A program made the position numbers and the translations under genes. Shown here piece after piece: positions 27,635-36,906 of a stretch of DNA of 64,000 nucleotides. Positions within the stretch are counted from its first letter, which is position 1, and every line of letters starts with the position of its first letter. Source of the DNA: Parahoeflea alexandrii (GTDB lineage Bacteria > Pseudomonadota > Alphaproteobacteria > Rhizobiales > Rhizobiaceae); the NCBI RefSeq assembly GCF_027214025.1, contig NZ_JAPWHB010000006.1:1-64000 (forward strand). Reading direction: 5' to 3'. Below the pieces are notes generated by a model that did no database searches, was not told where the DNA came from, and saw nothing but the letters and a program-made list of their open reading frames with translations.

Positions 27635-28645
27635 CTAGGCGACCTTGCGCGGCTTCCCGACCGTCTTGCCGGTCTGGCTGGCCAGCACTGCGGGATCGAG
27701 GCGGTTGCGCGGTGCCGATGTGATCGACATGTAGTGAAACCGCTTCTGTTCGGCCCGTCCGCGCGCCACCGAATCCAGGATCACCCCGGCCGAGAAGATC
27801 ATCAGCGCCATCATCATCAGCGCCATGGCCAACACCCAGGTCGGCATCCTCGTCACCAGGCCGGTGAGGAAATACTCGTTGAGCACCGGCACCATGAACA
27901 TCATCGACACGGCGAGCGTGATGCCGCCGATATAGCTGAAGAATGTGAACGGTCGGGTTTCCTTCATCAGCATGGCAAACATCCAGAGGATCTTCGCGCC
28001 GTCCTTGAAGGTTGACAGCTTGGAGTGCGAGCCTTCCGGCCGGCGCCCGTAGTCGAGCGCCAGCTCGGTCACCGGGATCTTCAGCACGGAGGCATGCACG
28101 CTCATCTCGGTCTCGATTTCAAAGCCGCCGGACATCGCCGGAAAACTCTTGGCGAAACGGCGCGAGAAGGCCCGGTAGCCGGAGAAGATGTCGGTGAAGT
28201 CATTGCCGAAGATCGACTTGTACAGGGTGTTGAAAATCGAGTTTCCGAAGGCATGGCCGCGGCGGCCTGCGTCGTCGGTAACCCCGCGGCGGGTGCCGAC
28301 AACCATGTCGCAGCTCTCGGTCAAAAGCGTGCGGATCAGCTCCGGGCCGTCGTTCGGCGAATAGGTGCCGTCGCCATCGGCCATCAGGTAGATGTCGGCA
28401 TCGATGTCGGAAAACATCCGGCGCACCACATGTCCCTTGCCCTGGCGCGGTTCACGCACAACAATGGCCCCTGCGAGCGCCGCGCGAAGCGCCGTCTGGT
28501 CCTTTGAATTGTTGTCGTAGACATAGATCCGGGCGCTGGGAATGGCCGCGCGAAAACCCGCGACCACGTCGCCGATGGTTGCCGCTTCATTGTAGCAGGG
28601 CAGAAGCACCGCGATTTCGAGGCCTTCAAGCAAACCGTCCGTCAT
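27635..28645 (-). CDS. GT2 glycosyltransferase with C-terminal membrane helices (GtrB/DPM-like)
   Basis: A 336-residue protein. The GT-A domain has LEIAVLLPCYNEAATIGDVVAGF, IYVYDNNSKDQT and DIYLMADGDGTYSPND (DxD-like motif); VRRMFSDIDA and FGNSIFNTLYKSIFGNDFTDIFSGYRAFSRRF follow. Two membrane helices (FTFFSYIGGITLAVSMMFMV and VLAMALMMMALMIFSAGVIL) anchor it. This is the polyprenyl-phosphate glycosyltransferase layout. Start 28645 is selected because upstream in-frame residues back to 28897 would lie across the divergent gene. It is divergent from the GT-C gene and convergent with the small carrier. Confidence 0.87.
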   Translation of the reverse strand: MTDGLLEGLEIAVLLPCYNEAATIGDVVAGFRAAIPSARIYVYDNNSKDQTALRAALAGAIVVREPRQGKGHVVRRMFSDIDADIYLMADGDGTYSPNDGPELIRTLLTESCDMVVGTRRGVTDDAGRRGHAFGNSIFNTLYKSIFGNDFTDIFSGYRAFSRRFAKSFPAMSGGFEIETEMSVHASVLKIPVTELALDYGRRPEGSHSKLSTFKDGAKILWMFAMLMKETRPFTFFSYIGGITLAVSMMFMVPVLNEYFLTGLVTRMPTWVLAMALMMMALMIFSAGVILDSVARGRAEQKRFHYMSITSAPRNRLDPAVLASQTGKTVGKPRKVA

Positions 28646-28751
28646 GGGGATCCCCGTTAGCTGCGGGCCGGATTCGCCCGTCGCTTTACTATTTCTTGAG
28701 AAGGTTAAGGCTAGGTTGAATGTCTCGGACAAATTTGCGTTGGAGTTCCCA

Positions 28752-30605
28752 TTGACCAGTACCAGCCCTGCCGCCGGGGAACCCGGCTTTGTGTCTGCCG
28801 GGAAGGTCGAACGGCCACACCGCATCAGTCCGCTGGCGCCGCTGCACATGCCGGTTCTTCTGGCCTTCGCTGCGCTGGTCGCGGTAACGGCAGCCATGCA
28901 TTTTGCCTCCTACGTGGATTATGTCGGGGCCGACAATGACGATGTCATGCGCCTCGTCGAGGTGCGCGATCTGCTCGCCGGCCAGGACTGGTTCGATCTC
29001 ATGCAGCACCGTCTGGGGCTGGATGGCGGCACATTGATGCATTGGTCGAGATTGATCGACCTTCCGATCGCCAACCTGATCCTGTTCTTCTCCCTGTTCA
29101 TGAACCCGGTCATGGCGGAAGCCTCGGCGCTGTTTGTCTGGCCATTGCTGACGACATTGCCGATCTTCTATGCGCTCGGTATCGGCGGCGGTGTGCTGGC
29201 GGGTCGACAGGGCCGGCTGATGGCGCTCGCCCTGGCGTTCCTGTTCGTGCTCGGGGTCAACAGGTTTCAGCCCGGCTCGATCGATCATCATAACGTCCAG
29301 CTCGGATTGATCGCCACCATTGCTGCCTGTCTCATTCTTCCGGGGCGCCCCCCGCTTGCGCACGCGATTGCCGGTGTGGCCGCGGCGCTGGCCATAGCCA
29401 TCGGCGCCGAAACCACGCCGCATGTTCTTGTCGCCGCCCTCATTGTCGCTGTGCAGTGGCTCTGGCTCGGCAACCGGGTGAACGCCGCGGCGGCGGCCTT
29501 TTCCCTTGCCATGGCCGCGGCCTTGACCGCCGTGTTTTTTCTCACCGTTCCTCCTGCCCGTTATGGCATGGTCGCCTGTGACGCCCTGTCGACGGGATTT
29601 TACTCTCTCGGAGTCCTGGGGGCAGGAAGCTTCTTCCTCGCGGTGGCGACGGTTTCCGCGCGTGGCTTTGCCTCCCGCCTGACGGCGCTCGGCCTCGCCG
29701 GCGCCGCAACGCTGGGCGCCGCTGTGGTGATTGCGCCGCAATGTCTCGGCAATCCGCTCGGAAACCTCGATCCGTTGCTGGTCTCGATGTGGCTCGACAG
29801 CGTGATCGAAGCCCAGCCGGTATGGTCGCAAGTTGCAGAAGAGCCCTGGAGCGCAGGCGGGTTCTACCTGGTGCCGGTACTGGCCATGGCTCTGTGCATC
29901 TGGCGGATCCGTCAGCGCCGCAATGTCCATGCCCACGGTGCCTTGCTGGCGCTGCTGGCGGTCTCCTGGGCCATCGCCCTGGTCCAGGTTCGTGGCGCGG
30001 TCTTCGGCAACCTGCTGTCGGCGATCCCGATGGCGGCGCTGGTGGCCGATATGCGGACGCGCGCCAACGCTGATCCGAAAAACTTGCGCAAGGGGCTGGC
30101 CTTTGCCGGTTCGGCTCTCGCCGCCGTGCCGTTTGTCTGGGCCCTGGCCGGCGCCCTTCTCTCAATGGCGGCCGGAAAGGTTGTGGGCGAGGAGGTTGCC
30201 GGCCTGTTTCCGGAGGAGCAGATCATCTGCACGGATGCCGCGGCGATGCGGGCCTTGGCGCGCGAGCCCGCGGGCGTGGTCGCCGGGCCCTCCAATCTTG
30301 GCGCGCACATCCTGCGCTTCACGCCGCATCGCGTTCTGTCGGCGCCCTATCACCGGAACCAGGGCGGCATGCTCACCGAGCTGCATGCCGCGATGGCGAC
30401 GCCGAAGGATGCCGTCAAGTTCCTGCGTGGCGCCGGTGTAACGGTCGTCGCGTTCTGCAAGACCGATCCGCAAGTCGACACCATCGCGAAAGTGGCGCCC
30501 GACGGTTTGTATGCTGAGTTGGGCAAGGGAATCGTGCCGGTCTGGCTCGAACCGGTGCCCGGAACGCAGGATCAGCCGCTGCAGCTCTTCCGCGTCAAGC
30601 CGTAA
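28752..30605 (+). CDS. Large polytopic membrane protein, GT-C glycosyltransferase-like
   Basis: A 617-residue protein with about 11-12 hydrophobic segments and a soluble C-terminal part (from ~520). The first loop has YVGADNDDVMRLVEVRDLL ... HWSRLIDLP, with acidic residues where GT-C enzymes hold their catalytic Asp, and later FQPGSIDHHNVQLG, similar to the DHH motif of oligosaccharyltransferase-like proteins. I infer a transferase that uses a polyprenyl-phosphate sugar in the periplasm; family assignment is tentative. A TTG at 28752 with GGAG six bases upstream is the best start; an in-frame ATG at 28644 overlaps the start of the divergent GT2 gene and lacks such a site. Confidence 0.75.
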   Translation: MTSTSPAAGEPGFVSAGKVERPHRISPLAPLHMPVLLAFAALVAVTAAMHFASYVDYVGADNDDVMRLVEVRDLLAGQDWFDLMQHRLGLDGGTLMHWSRLIDLPIANLILFFSLFMNPVMAEASALFVWPLLTTLPIFYALGIGGGVLAGRQGRLMALALAFLFVLGVNRFQPGSIDHHNVQLGLIATIAACLILPGRPPLAHAIAGVAAALAIAIGAETTPHVLVAALIVAVQWLWLGNRVNAAAAAFSLAMAAALTAVFFLTVPPARYGMVACDALSTGFYSLGVLGAGSFFLAVATVSARGFASRLTALGLAGAATLGAAVVIAPQCLGNPLGNLDPLLVSMWLDSVIEAQPVWSQVAEEPWSAGGFYLVPVLAMALCIWRIRQRRNVHAHGALLALLAVSWAIALVQVRGAVFGNLLSAIPMAALVADMRTRANADPKNLRKGLAFAGSALAAVPFVWALAGALLSMAAGKVVGEEVAGLFPEEQIICTDAAAMRALAREPAGVVAGPSNLGAHILRFTPHRVLSAPYHRNQGGMLTELHAAMATPKDAVKFLRGAGVTVVAFCKTDPQVDTIAKVAPDGLYAELGKGIVPVWLEPVPGTQDQPLQLFRVKP

Positions 30606-30714
30606 GGAAAGGCATGCCGGCGGATGCCGCGGTTTTCTTGAGGACCGTGGCGCGCTATCCTCGGGCAAGGTGATGTGTGCATCATGCTGCCCGAGAGCCT
30701 GGAGACCGAATCTT

Positions 30715-31779
30715 ATGAACGCCGTCCGCAGCCTGGTAACGATTGCCCGCAAGACGATGCTGGTTGTCCTGATCGCATGCGGCCCGAATGCCGCTGCCGT
30801 GCAGCCGGCGGCCGCCGATCAGCCGGCCAAGCAGATATTCGGCGCGGCGAAACTGCCGGCCGTGCTTCCCCCCCGCGCAATCGGATTTTACTCCAAGGGC
30901 TGTCTTGCCGGCGGCATCGCCATTCCCACGGACGGACCGACCTGGCAGGCCATGCGGCTGTCGCGCAATCGCCGCTGGGGACACCCCGATCTGATCACGC
31001 TGGTGGAGAGATTGTCGCGAGACGCTGCCGCCCAGGATGGCTGGCCCGGACTTCTCGTCGGCGACATTGCGCAACCGCGCGGTGGCCCGATGCTGTCCGG
31101 CCATGCGTCGCATCAGATTGGTCTCGACGCAGATGTCTGGCTCACACCGATGCCCGGCCGCACCCTGTCCGCTGCCGAGCGGGAAAACATTTCGGCCACC
31201 TCGATGCTGAAGAAAGGCACGCTCTATGTCGATGACCGGATATGGACCCCGGCCCATGCAAGGCTTCTGATGCGAGCGGCAAGCTACCCCGAGGTCGAGC
31301 GCATTTTCGTTCATCCCGGCATCAAGAAGAAGCTGTGCGACAGCTGGACAGGCAACCGTGCCGCGATGGGCAAGATCCGGCCCTATTACGGGCATCACTA
31401 TCATTTCCACATCCGCATCAAGTGTCCGCCCGGCGTCAGCGGCTGCAAGGACCAGAGCCCGCCACCTGCAGGATCGGGATGCGACAAGTCGCTCGCCTGG
31501 TGGTTCACCGATGAGCCCTGGGCGCCTGCCAAGCCCAAGAAAGACACCAAGCCCGCACCAAAGAAGCGCGACATCCAGCTGTCGGATCTTCCGCAGGCCT
31601 GTAGAGTCGTGATCGAAGCACCGTCCCCTGCATCTGAGGCTGAAGTCACGCTTGGAGCAGACCCGATTGCCCGCATCGCCAGGGCGAATGCCAATGCTGC
31701 TCCCGTGGGCGCGTCCGCCTTCGCGCCTGTTCCCCTGCCGGGTCGCATCCCGCTGCCGGTGCCCCGGCCGGCCAACTAG
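30715..31779 (+). CDS. mepA: Penicillin-insensitive murein endopeptidase MepA
   Basis: A 354-residue periplasmic zinc endopeptidase (M74/LAS superfamily) that cuts peptidoglycan cross-links. A signal-peptide-like start (ARKTMLVVLIACGPNAAAV) is followed by the metal-binding motif GHASHQIGLDADVW at ~125 and the second His motif GHHYHFHIRIKCP at ~230. Cys residues typical of MepA are present. The tail after ~residue 275 is unusually long and rich in Lys, Pro and Ala (KPKKDTKPAPKKRD ... GRIPLPVPRPAN), possibly for wall binding. GGAG precedes ATG 30715; frames opening upstream of this in the same frame are not conserved. Confidence 0.92.
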   Translation: MNAVRSLVTIARKTMLVVLIACGPNAAAVQPAAADQPAKQIFGAAKLPAVLPPRAIGFYSKGCLAGGIAIPTDGPTWQAMRLSRNRRWGHPDLITLVERLSRDAAAQDGWPGLLVGDIAQPRGGPMLSGHASHQIGLDADVWLTPMPGRTLSAAERENISATSMLKKGTLYVDDRIWTPAHARLLMRAASYPEVERIFVHPGIKKKLCDSWTGNRAAMGKIRPYYGHHYHFHIRIKCPPGVSGCKDQSPPPAGSGCDKSLAWWFTDEPWAPAKPKKDTKPAPKKRDIQLSDLPQACRVVIEAPSPASEAEVTLGADPIARIARANANAAPVGASAFAPVPLPGRIPLPVPRPAN

Positions 31780-31923
31780 GGTTTTCGCCCCGGCAGGCAG
31801 TGAATTATCGCGGTCTCGACGGCTTTTGTTTGCCGCGGGGACAAGCTATAGAATGCCTGATCAAATCGATTGAAAATGTCGAATCCGGTATTTTGGCCGG
31901 TTTCTTCGAGATAACGAGCCGCC

Positions 31924-32301
31924 ATGACCGTTCGAAAAGCCATTGCATTGATCGCGCATGACCAGAAGAAGGATGACCTGGCGGACTTCGCCAGGACCCA
32001 TCAGGCGGCATTGGCGCGGTTTCCGATCGTTGCCACCGGGACCACTGGCGGCCGCATTGCCGAGGCGTGTCCCGATCTCGATATCAAGCGGCTCAAGAGC
32101 GGGCCGCTGGGCGGCGATCAGCAGATCGGCGCCCTGATTGCCACCGGCGATGTCGGCCTTGTTATCTTTTTTGTCGATCCGCTGACGGCGATGCCGCATG
32201 ATGTCGATGTCAAGGCGCTGATGCGGCTTGCCATCGTTTATGATATTCCGATGGCGCTCAACCGCGCGACCGCCGATACCTTGCTGAAAGCGCTCGGATA
32301 A
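31924..32301 (+). CDS. mgsA: Methylglyoxal synthase
   Basis: A 125-residue enzyme converting dihydroxyacetone phosphate to methylglyoxal and phosphate, a bypass relieving sugar-phosphate stress. Conserved sequences are [35 protein letters not shown] (catalytic Asp region) and [21 protein letters not shown] (His and Asp). Length is slightly shorter than in E. coli (152). It lies 70 bases before glk, so both could be co-transcribed. Confidence 0.95.
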   Translation: MTVRKAIALIAHDQKKDDLADFARTHQAALARFPIVATGTTGGRIAEACPDLDIKRLKSGPLGGDQQIGALIATGDVGLVIFFVDPLTAMPHDVDVKALMRLAIVYDIPMALNRATADTLLKALG

Positions 32302-32371
32302 CGCGCGGACCTTACCTGGCGCCGCCTGCCGGGCCGCGCCGCAACCAGACCAGGCTTACAGGGACCAGAGC

Positions 32372-33397
32372 ATGCCCATTTCCCACGACACCGAACATTC
32401 CATCGCCTTTCCCATCCTGATTGGCGATATCGGCGGCACCAATGCCCGTTTTGCCATCCTCACGGATGCCAATGCGGAGCCGAAGGAATTCCCGATTCTG
32501 GCCACCGCCGACTACCCCAGCATCGACGAGGCGATCCAGGCCGGCGTGCTCGACCGCACGTCGCTGCAGCCCAGATCAGCGATCCTCGCGGTTGCGGGCC
32601 CGATCAAGGGCGATGAAATCGACCTGACCAATTGCGACTGGGTGATCCAGCCCAAGGTGATGATCCGCGATCTCGGCTTCGAGAGCGTGACGGTGATCAA
32701 TGATTTCGAGGCTCAGGGGCTGGCGGCGGCTTCGCTCGGGCCTGAGTATCTGGAAAAGATCGGCGGCGGCGAGATCCGGCCGTCGACCTCGCGTGTGGTG
32801 GTCGGACCCGGCACCGGACTCGGTGTTTCGGGCCTGGTGCATGCGCGCCATACCTGGTTTCCGGTGCCCGGCGAAGGCGGCCATGTCGACATCGGCCCGC
32901 GCACCGGCCGGGACTACGAGCTGTTTCCGCTCTATGAACCCATCGAAGGCCGGATTTCCGCCGAGCAACTGCTGTGCGGACGCGGCATGATGAATATCTA
33001 CCACGCGGTCTGCAAGGCAAACGGCGTCAAGCCGGCAGCCGCCACGCCATCGGAAGTGACTGCGCACTGGGCATCCGGGTCGGATCCGGCCGCGGTCGAG
33101 ACGATCGAGCTGTTTGTCACCTATCTCGGCCGGGTCGCGGGCGACCTGGCGTTGATCTTCATGGCGCGCGGCGGCGTGTTTCTCGCCGGCGGCATCGTCC
33201 AGAAGATCCTGCCGGCGCTCAATCAGCCGCGGTTCCGCCAGGCGTTCGAGGACAAGGCGCCGCACAGTGCCATCCTCAGGACGATCCCGACCTTCGTCAT
33301 CACCCATCCGCTGGCCGCCCTGTCCGGTCTTGCGGCCTATGCCCGCACCCCGGTCCGTTTCGGCGTCGCGACCGAAGGCCGCCGCTGGAAAGCATAG
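32372..33397 (+). CDS. glk: Glucokinase
   Basis: A 341-residue proteobacterial-type glucokinase phosphorylating glucose with ATP. It has the phosphate-binding start [18 protein letters not shown], the glucose-binding [12 protein letters not shown] and ATP-domain [26 protein letters not shown] (conserved EGGH) and [11 protein letters not shown]. Length and motifs are complete. Located after mgsA, which consumes triose phosphate; the pairing of flux entry and overflow is noted as an inference. Confidence 0.95.
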   Translation: MPISHDTEHSIAFPILIGDIGGTNARFAILTDANAEPKEFPILATADYPSIDEAIQAGVLDRTSLQPRSAILAVAGPIKGDEIDLTNCDWVIQPKVMIRDLGFESVTVINDFEAQGLAAASLGPEYLEKIGGGEIRPSTSRVVVGPGTGLGVSGLVHARHTWFPVPGEGGHVDIGPRTGRDYELFPLYEPIEGRISAEQLLCGRGMMNIYHAVCKANGVKPAAATPSEVTAHWASGSDPAAVETIELFVTYLGRVAGDLALIFMARGGVFLAGGIVQKILPALNQPRFRQAFEDKAPHSAILRTIPTFVITHPLAALSGLAAYARTPVRFGVATEGRRWKA

Positions 33398-33502
33398 GCA
33401 AACGGAATTCAACCCGCTATAGAGCCGCCATGAACAGCGCGGGGACATTCCTGCCTGATTGAGATGGCGATCCTGGCGGAACGCCTGACAGGATGACAAG
33501 AC

Positions 33503-35329
33503 GTGAAGCTTGGCAGGAACATCAAGCTGGATGTGCAATCGCTGACGATGGTGATCCGCCGGATCATCCGTGAGAATGGCCGCGATTACATCAAGACCTA
33601 CATATTTGCGGCCATTTGCCTGGCCCTGGTCGCGGGATCCACGGCCTTCATGGCCTGGATTATGGAAGCCGTCATCGACGAGACCTTCGCCAAGCGAAAC
33701 ACCGATATGATCTGGGTGATCTGCGGCTCGATCTTAGGCGCCTTCATCATTCGCGGCGCCGCGTCCTACGGCCAGGCCGTGGCGCTGGCGCAGGTCGGAA
33801 ACAACCTCGTCGCCCGCTATCAGCAGCGCCTGATCGACCACCTGATGCGTCTCGGGATGGGCTATTTCGGCGACACCCGTTCGGCCCATATTGCAGCCCA
33901 GATCTCCCAGAATGTTGCCGGCATCCGCGACGTGATGAACCTGACGATCACCTCCTTTGCGCGCGATCTGCTGACCCTGATCGCGCTCGTGGTCGTCATG
34001 CTGACCAAGGACCCGGTGCTTAGTGCAATGGTGTTCCTCGGCGCGCCGCCGGTGCTCATCGGCCTTCGCTACATTTCCAGGCGCCTCAGGAGCGCCACGC
34101 GCGAATCGGTCGACCTCAACAGCCGGGTGCTCAGCGCCATGCAGGAGACGGTGCAGGGCATTTCCATCGTCAAGGCCTTCACCATGGAAGAGCAGATCAG
34201 CGCCCGGTCATCCGAGCTGATCAAGGCTGCCGAAAGCCGCTCCAACCGCATCGCCCGGCTGACCGAGCGCACCGCGCCGCTTGTCGAAACCATCGCCGGC
34301 TTCGCGATATCCGGCATCATCGCCTATTCCGCCTACCGCTCGGTCTATGGCAACCAGCTGCCAGGCGCCTTCTTTTCCTTCATCACGGCGCTGCTGCTTG
34401 CCTACGACCCGGCCAGGCGGCTGGCGCGGCTTCAGGTCAATCTCGAGCGCGCCGTCGTCAATGCCAGGATGATCTACGAGATCCTCGACGAGGAACCGAC
34501 CCAGGGCGACCGTCCGGATGCCGGAACCCTTGTGGTCAAGGGTGGCGAGATCGAATTCCGCGGTGTCGGCTTCGGCTACGGCCGCGGCGATATCGTTCTC
34601 GATGATGTGAGCTTCGTCGCCGAGGCCGGAAGGACGACGGCGATTGTCGGGCCATCGGGCGCGGGCAAGTCGACACTGATCTCGCTGGTGCCGCGGTTTC
34701 ACGATCCCGCCTCCGGCCAGGTGCTGATCGACGGCACCGACATCGCCACCGTCACCAAGACATCGCTGCGCCACCAGATCGGCTATGTCTCCCAGCAGCC
34801 CTGGCTGTTCGAGGGCTCGATCCGCGAAAATCTGCGTTACGCCCGGCCCGACGCCACCGACGCAGAGATCGAGGAGGCGGCACGACTGGCCAACGCGCAC
34901 GAGTTCATTCTCGCCCAGCCGCAGGGCTATGACACCATGCTCGGCGAAAACGGCGTCAACCTGTCCGGCGGCCAGCGCCAGCGCATTTCGATCGCCCGTG
35001 CGCTTGTCCGCAATGCGCCGATCCTGCTTCTCGACGAGGCAACGTCGGCGCTCGACAACGAATCCGAAGCCGCGGTGCAAAAGGCGCTCGAGGGCGCCAT
35101 GCAGAACCGCACGGTGCTGGTGATCGCCCACCGGCTTTCGACAATCGCCCGCGCTGACCGTATTGTCGTCATGCAGGCGGGCCGGGTGGTGGAAATCGGC
35201 AACCACGCCGATCTGAGCGCCAACAAGGACGGGCTCTATGCCCGGCTTCAGGCCTACAGCGAAACCGGCGGCGATGTGGTTTCCGAAGCCGCCGACGCCG
35301 TGACGGACACGAACGGAGGCAAGCCATGA
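33503..35329 (+). CDS. MsbA-type ABC exporter (permease and ATPase in one chain)
   Basis: A 608-residue half-transporter. Six membrane helices fill residues ~25-310. The C-terminal ATPase domain has Walker [15 protein letters not shown]-loop [11 protein letters not shown], signature [16 protein letters not shown], Walker [13 protein letters not shown] and H-loop VIAHRLSTI. The start codon is GTG. Such exporters carry lipids, glucans or drugs; lipid A/lipid flipping is the default inference because this gene is single-copy-like and next to dapB, but the substrate cannot be read. Its stop overlaps the dapB start (ATGA), so both are translated together. Confidence 0.9.
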   Translation: MKLGRNIKLDVQSLTMVIRRIIRENGRDYIKTYIFAAICLALVAGSTAFMAWIMEAVIDETFAKRNTDMIWVICGSILGAFIIRGAASYGQAVALAQVGNNLVARYQQRLIDHLMRLGMGYFGDTRSAHIAAQISQNVAGIRDVMNLTITSFARDLLTLIALVVVMLTKDPVLSAMVFLGAPPVLIGLRYISRRLRSATRESVDLNSRVLSAMQETVQGISIVKAFTMEEQISARSSELIKAAESRSNRIARLTERTAPLVETIAGFAISGIIAYSAYRSVYGNQLPGAFFSFITALLLAYDPARRLARLQVNLERAVVNARMIYEILDEEPTQGDRPDAGTLVVKGGEIEFRGVGFGYGRGDIVLDDVSFVAEAGRTTAIVGPSGAGKSTLISLVPRFHDPASGQVLIDGTDIATVTKTSLRHQIGYVSQQPWLFEGSIRENLRYARPDATDAEIEEAARLANAHEFILAQPQGYDTMLGENGVNLSGGQRQRISIARALVRNAPILLLDEATSALDNESEAAVQKALEGAMQNRTVLVIAHRLSTIARADRIVVMQAGRVVEIGNHADLSANKDGLYARLQAYSETGGDVVSEAADAVTDTNGGKP

Positions 35330-36156
35330 CAACAGCAACCGGAAGCATGGGGCTTATCGTTGTCGGCGCCGCCGGCCGCATGGGCCAGGCGCTGATCCGC
35401 ACCATCGCCGAGATCGACGGCGTCCATCTGGCCGGCGCCATCGAACGGCCCGGATCGGATGTGCTCGGCAAGGATGCGGGTGAACTCGCCGGGCTCGGCC
35501 CGAACGGCGTGATCATCACCGAGGACGCGCTGCCGGTTTTCGCCGGCGCCGAAGGTGTGCTCGATTTCACCGCGCCTCAGGCGTCGCTGGAATTCGCCGA
35601 TCTCGCCGCCCAGGCGCGCATTGTCCACGTCATCGGCACCACCGGCATGGACGAAAGCCACGAGGCCCGGCTGCATGCCGCCTCGCGCCACGCCCGCATC
35701 GTCAAGTCCGGCAACATGAGCCTCGGCGTCAACCTGCTCTCGGTGCTGGTGCGCCAGGCGGCCAAGGCGCTGGATGCCGGCGACTGGGACATCGAGGTGC
35801 TGGAAATGCACCACCGCCACAAGGTCGACGCGCCATCGGGCACGGCGCTGCTGCTCGGCGAGGCCGCAGCCGAAGGCCGCGGCATCGGGCTCGGCCAGCA
35901 CTCGGTGAGAGTCCGTGACGGCCACACCGGCCCGCGCGAGCCCGGCAGCATTGGCTTCGCCACATTGCGCGGCGGTTCGGTGATAGGCGAGCACTCGGTC
36001 ATTCTCGCCGGCGAGGGTGAAACCGTCGAACTGACCCACCGTGCCACCGACCGCTCGATCTTTGCCCGCGGCGCCGTCCGTGCCGCTCTCTGGGCCCGCT
36101 ACCAGAAGCCGGGCTACTACTCCATGCTCGACGTGCTCGGTCTGAACGACCGCTGA
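35326..36156 (+). CDS. dapB: 4-hydroxy-tetrahydrodipicolinate reductase
   Basis: A 276-residue enzyme of the lysine/DAP pathway. The N-terminal nucleotide-binding motif is [27 protein letters not shown] and [12 protein letters not shown] are in the NAD(P)H domain; the substrate-binding and catalytic loop is [21 protein letters not shown] (His pair and Lys); [14 protein letters not shown] lies near the C-terminus. Complete length. Translationally coupled to the ABC exporter and 44 bases before gpmA. Confidence 0.97.
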   Translation: MTTATGSMGLIVVGAAGRMGQALIRTIAEIDGVHLAGAIERPGSDVLGKDAGELAGLGPNGVIITEDALPVFAGAEGVLDFTAPQASLEFADLAAQARIVHVIGTTGMDESHEARLHAASRHARIVKSGNMSLGVNLLSVLVRQAAKALDAGDWDIEVLEMHHRHKVDAPSGTALLLGEAAAEGRGIGLGQHSVRVRDGHTGPREPGSIGFATLRGGSVIGEHSVILAGEGETVELTHRATDRSIFARGAVRAALWARYQKPGYYSMLDVLGLNDR

Positions 36157-36200
36157 TCGGAACCGCCTGAACCCAACCTGCCTGAACAAAGGAAATCACC

Positions 36201-36836
36201 ATGTCCGGAACGCTCGTCCTTGTCCGCCACGGCCAAAGCGAATGGAACCTGAAAAACCTCTTCACCGGCTGGAAGGACCCTGACCTGACTGAGCTCGGCA
36301 TCGAGGAAGCCAAGACTGGCGCCCAGGCGCTCAAGGAAACCGGCCTCAAGTTCGACGTCGCCTTCACCTCGGTTCTGATCCGCGCCCAGCACACGCTCGA
36401 CCTGATCCTGGAAGGCATCGGCCAGACCGGTCTCGAGGTGATCCGCGACCAGGCGCTCAACGAGCGCGATTACGGCGATCTCTCAGGCCTCAACAAGGAC
36501 GATGCGCGGAAGAAATGGGGCGAGGAGCAGGTCCACATCTGGCGCCGCTCCTACGACGTGCCGCCGCCGGGCGGCGAAAGCCTCAAGGACACCGGCGCCC
36601 GCGTCTGGCCCTACTACATGACCGAGATCCTGCCCCGCGTGCTGCGCGGCGAAACCGTGTTGGTCGCAGCCCATGGGAATTCCCTGCGCTCGCTCTTGAT
36701 GGTGCTCGACCGCCTCGACCGCGAGCAGATCCTCTCGGTCAATTTGGCTACCGGCGTGCCCATGGTCTACAAGCTCAACGCCGACTCCACCGTCGCTTCC
36801 AAGGAAGTACTGGGCGACATGTCCAAGGCGCACTGA
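36201..36836 (+). CDS. gpmA: 2,3-bisphosphoglycerate-dependent phosphoglycerate mutase
   Basis: A 211-residue glycolytic mutase of the histidine phosphatase superfamily. The phospho-His motif is [26 protein letters not shown], the second conserved region is [12 protein letters not shown], and the C-terminal catalytic His is in [18 protein letters not shown]. Length (211) is shorter than E. coli GpmA (~250) but common for alphaproteobacteria. It ends with a terminator and follows dapB by 44 bases. Confidence 0.96.
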   Translation: MSGTLVLVRHGQSEWNLKNLFTGWKDPDLTELGIEEAKTGAQALKETGLKFDVAFTSVLIRAQHTLDLILEGIGQTGLEVIRDQALNERDYGDLSGLNKDDARKKWGEEQVHIWRRSYDVPPPGGESLKDTGARVWPYYMTEILPRVLRGETVLVAAHGNSLRSLLMVLDRLDREQILSVNLATGVPMVYKLNADSTVASKEVLGDMSKAH

Positions 36837-36865
36837 CAGCGCCGTAACGGGATTGTGACGACATC

Positions 36866-36898
36866 AAATCCGTCTGGCATCGCCGGGCGGATTTTTTG
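36866..36898. terminator. Terminator after gpmA
   Basis: AAATCCG pairs with CGGATTT across a loop of ~17 bases and the arm merges into six Ts, 30 bases after the gpmA stop. It could also end transcription from the converging Ada-like gene. Confidence 0.7.
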
Positions 36899-36906
36899 AT
36901 ACCGGC

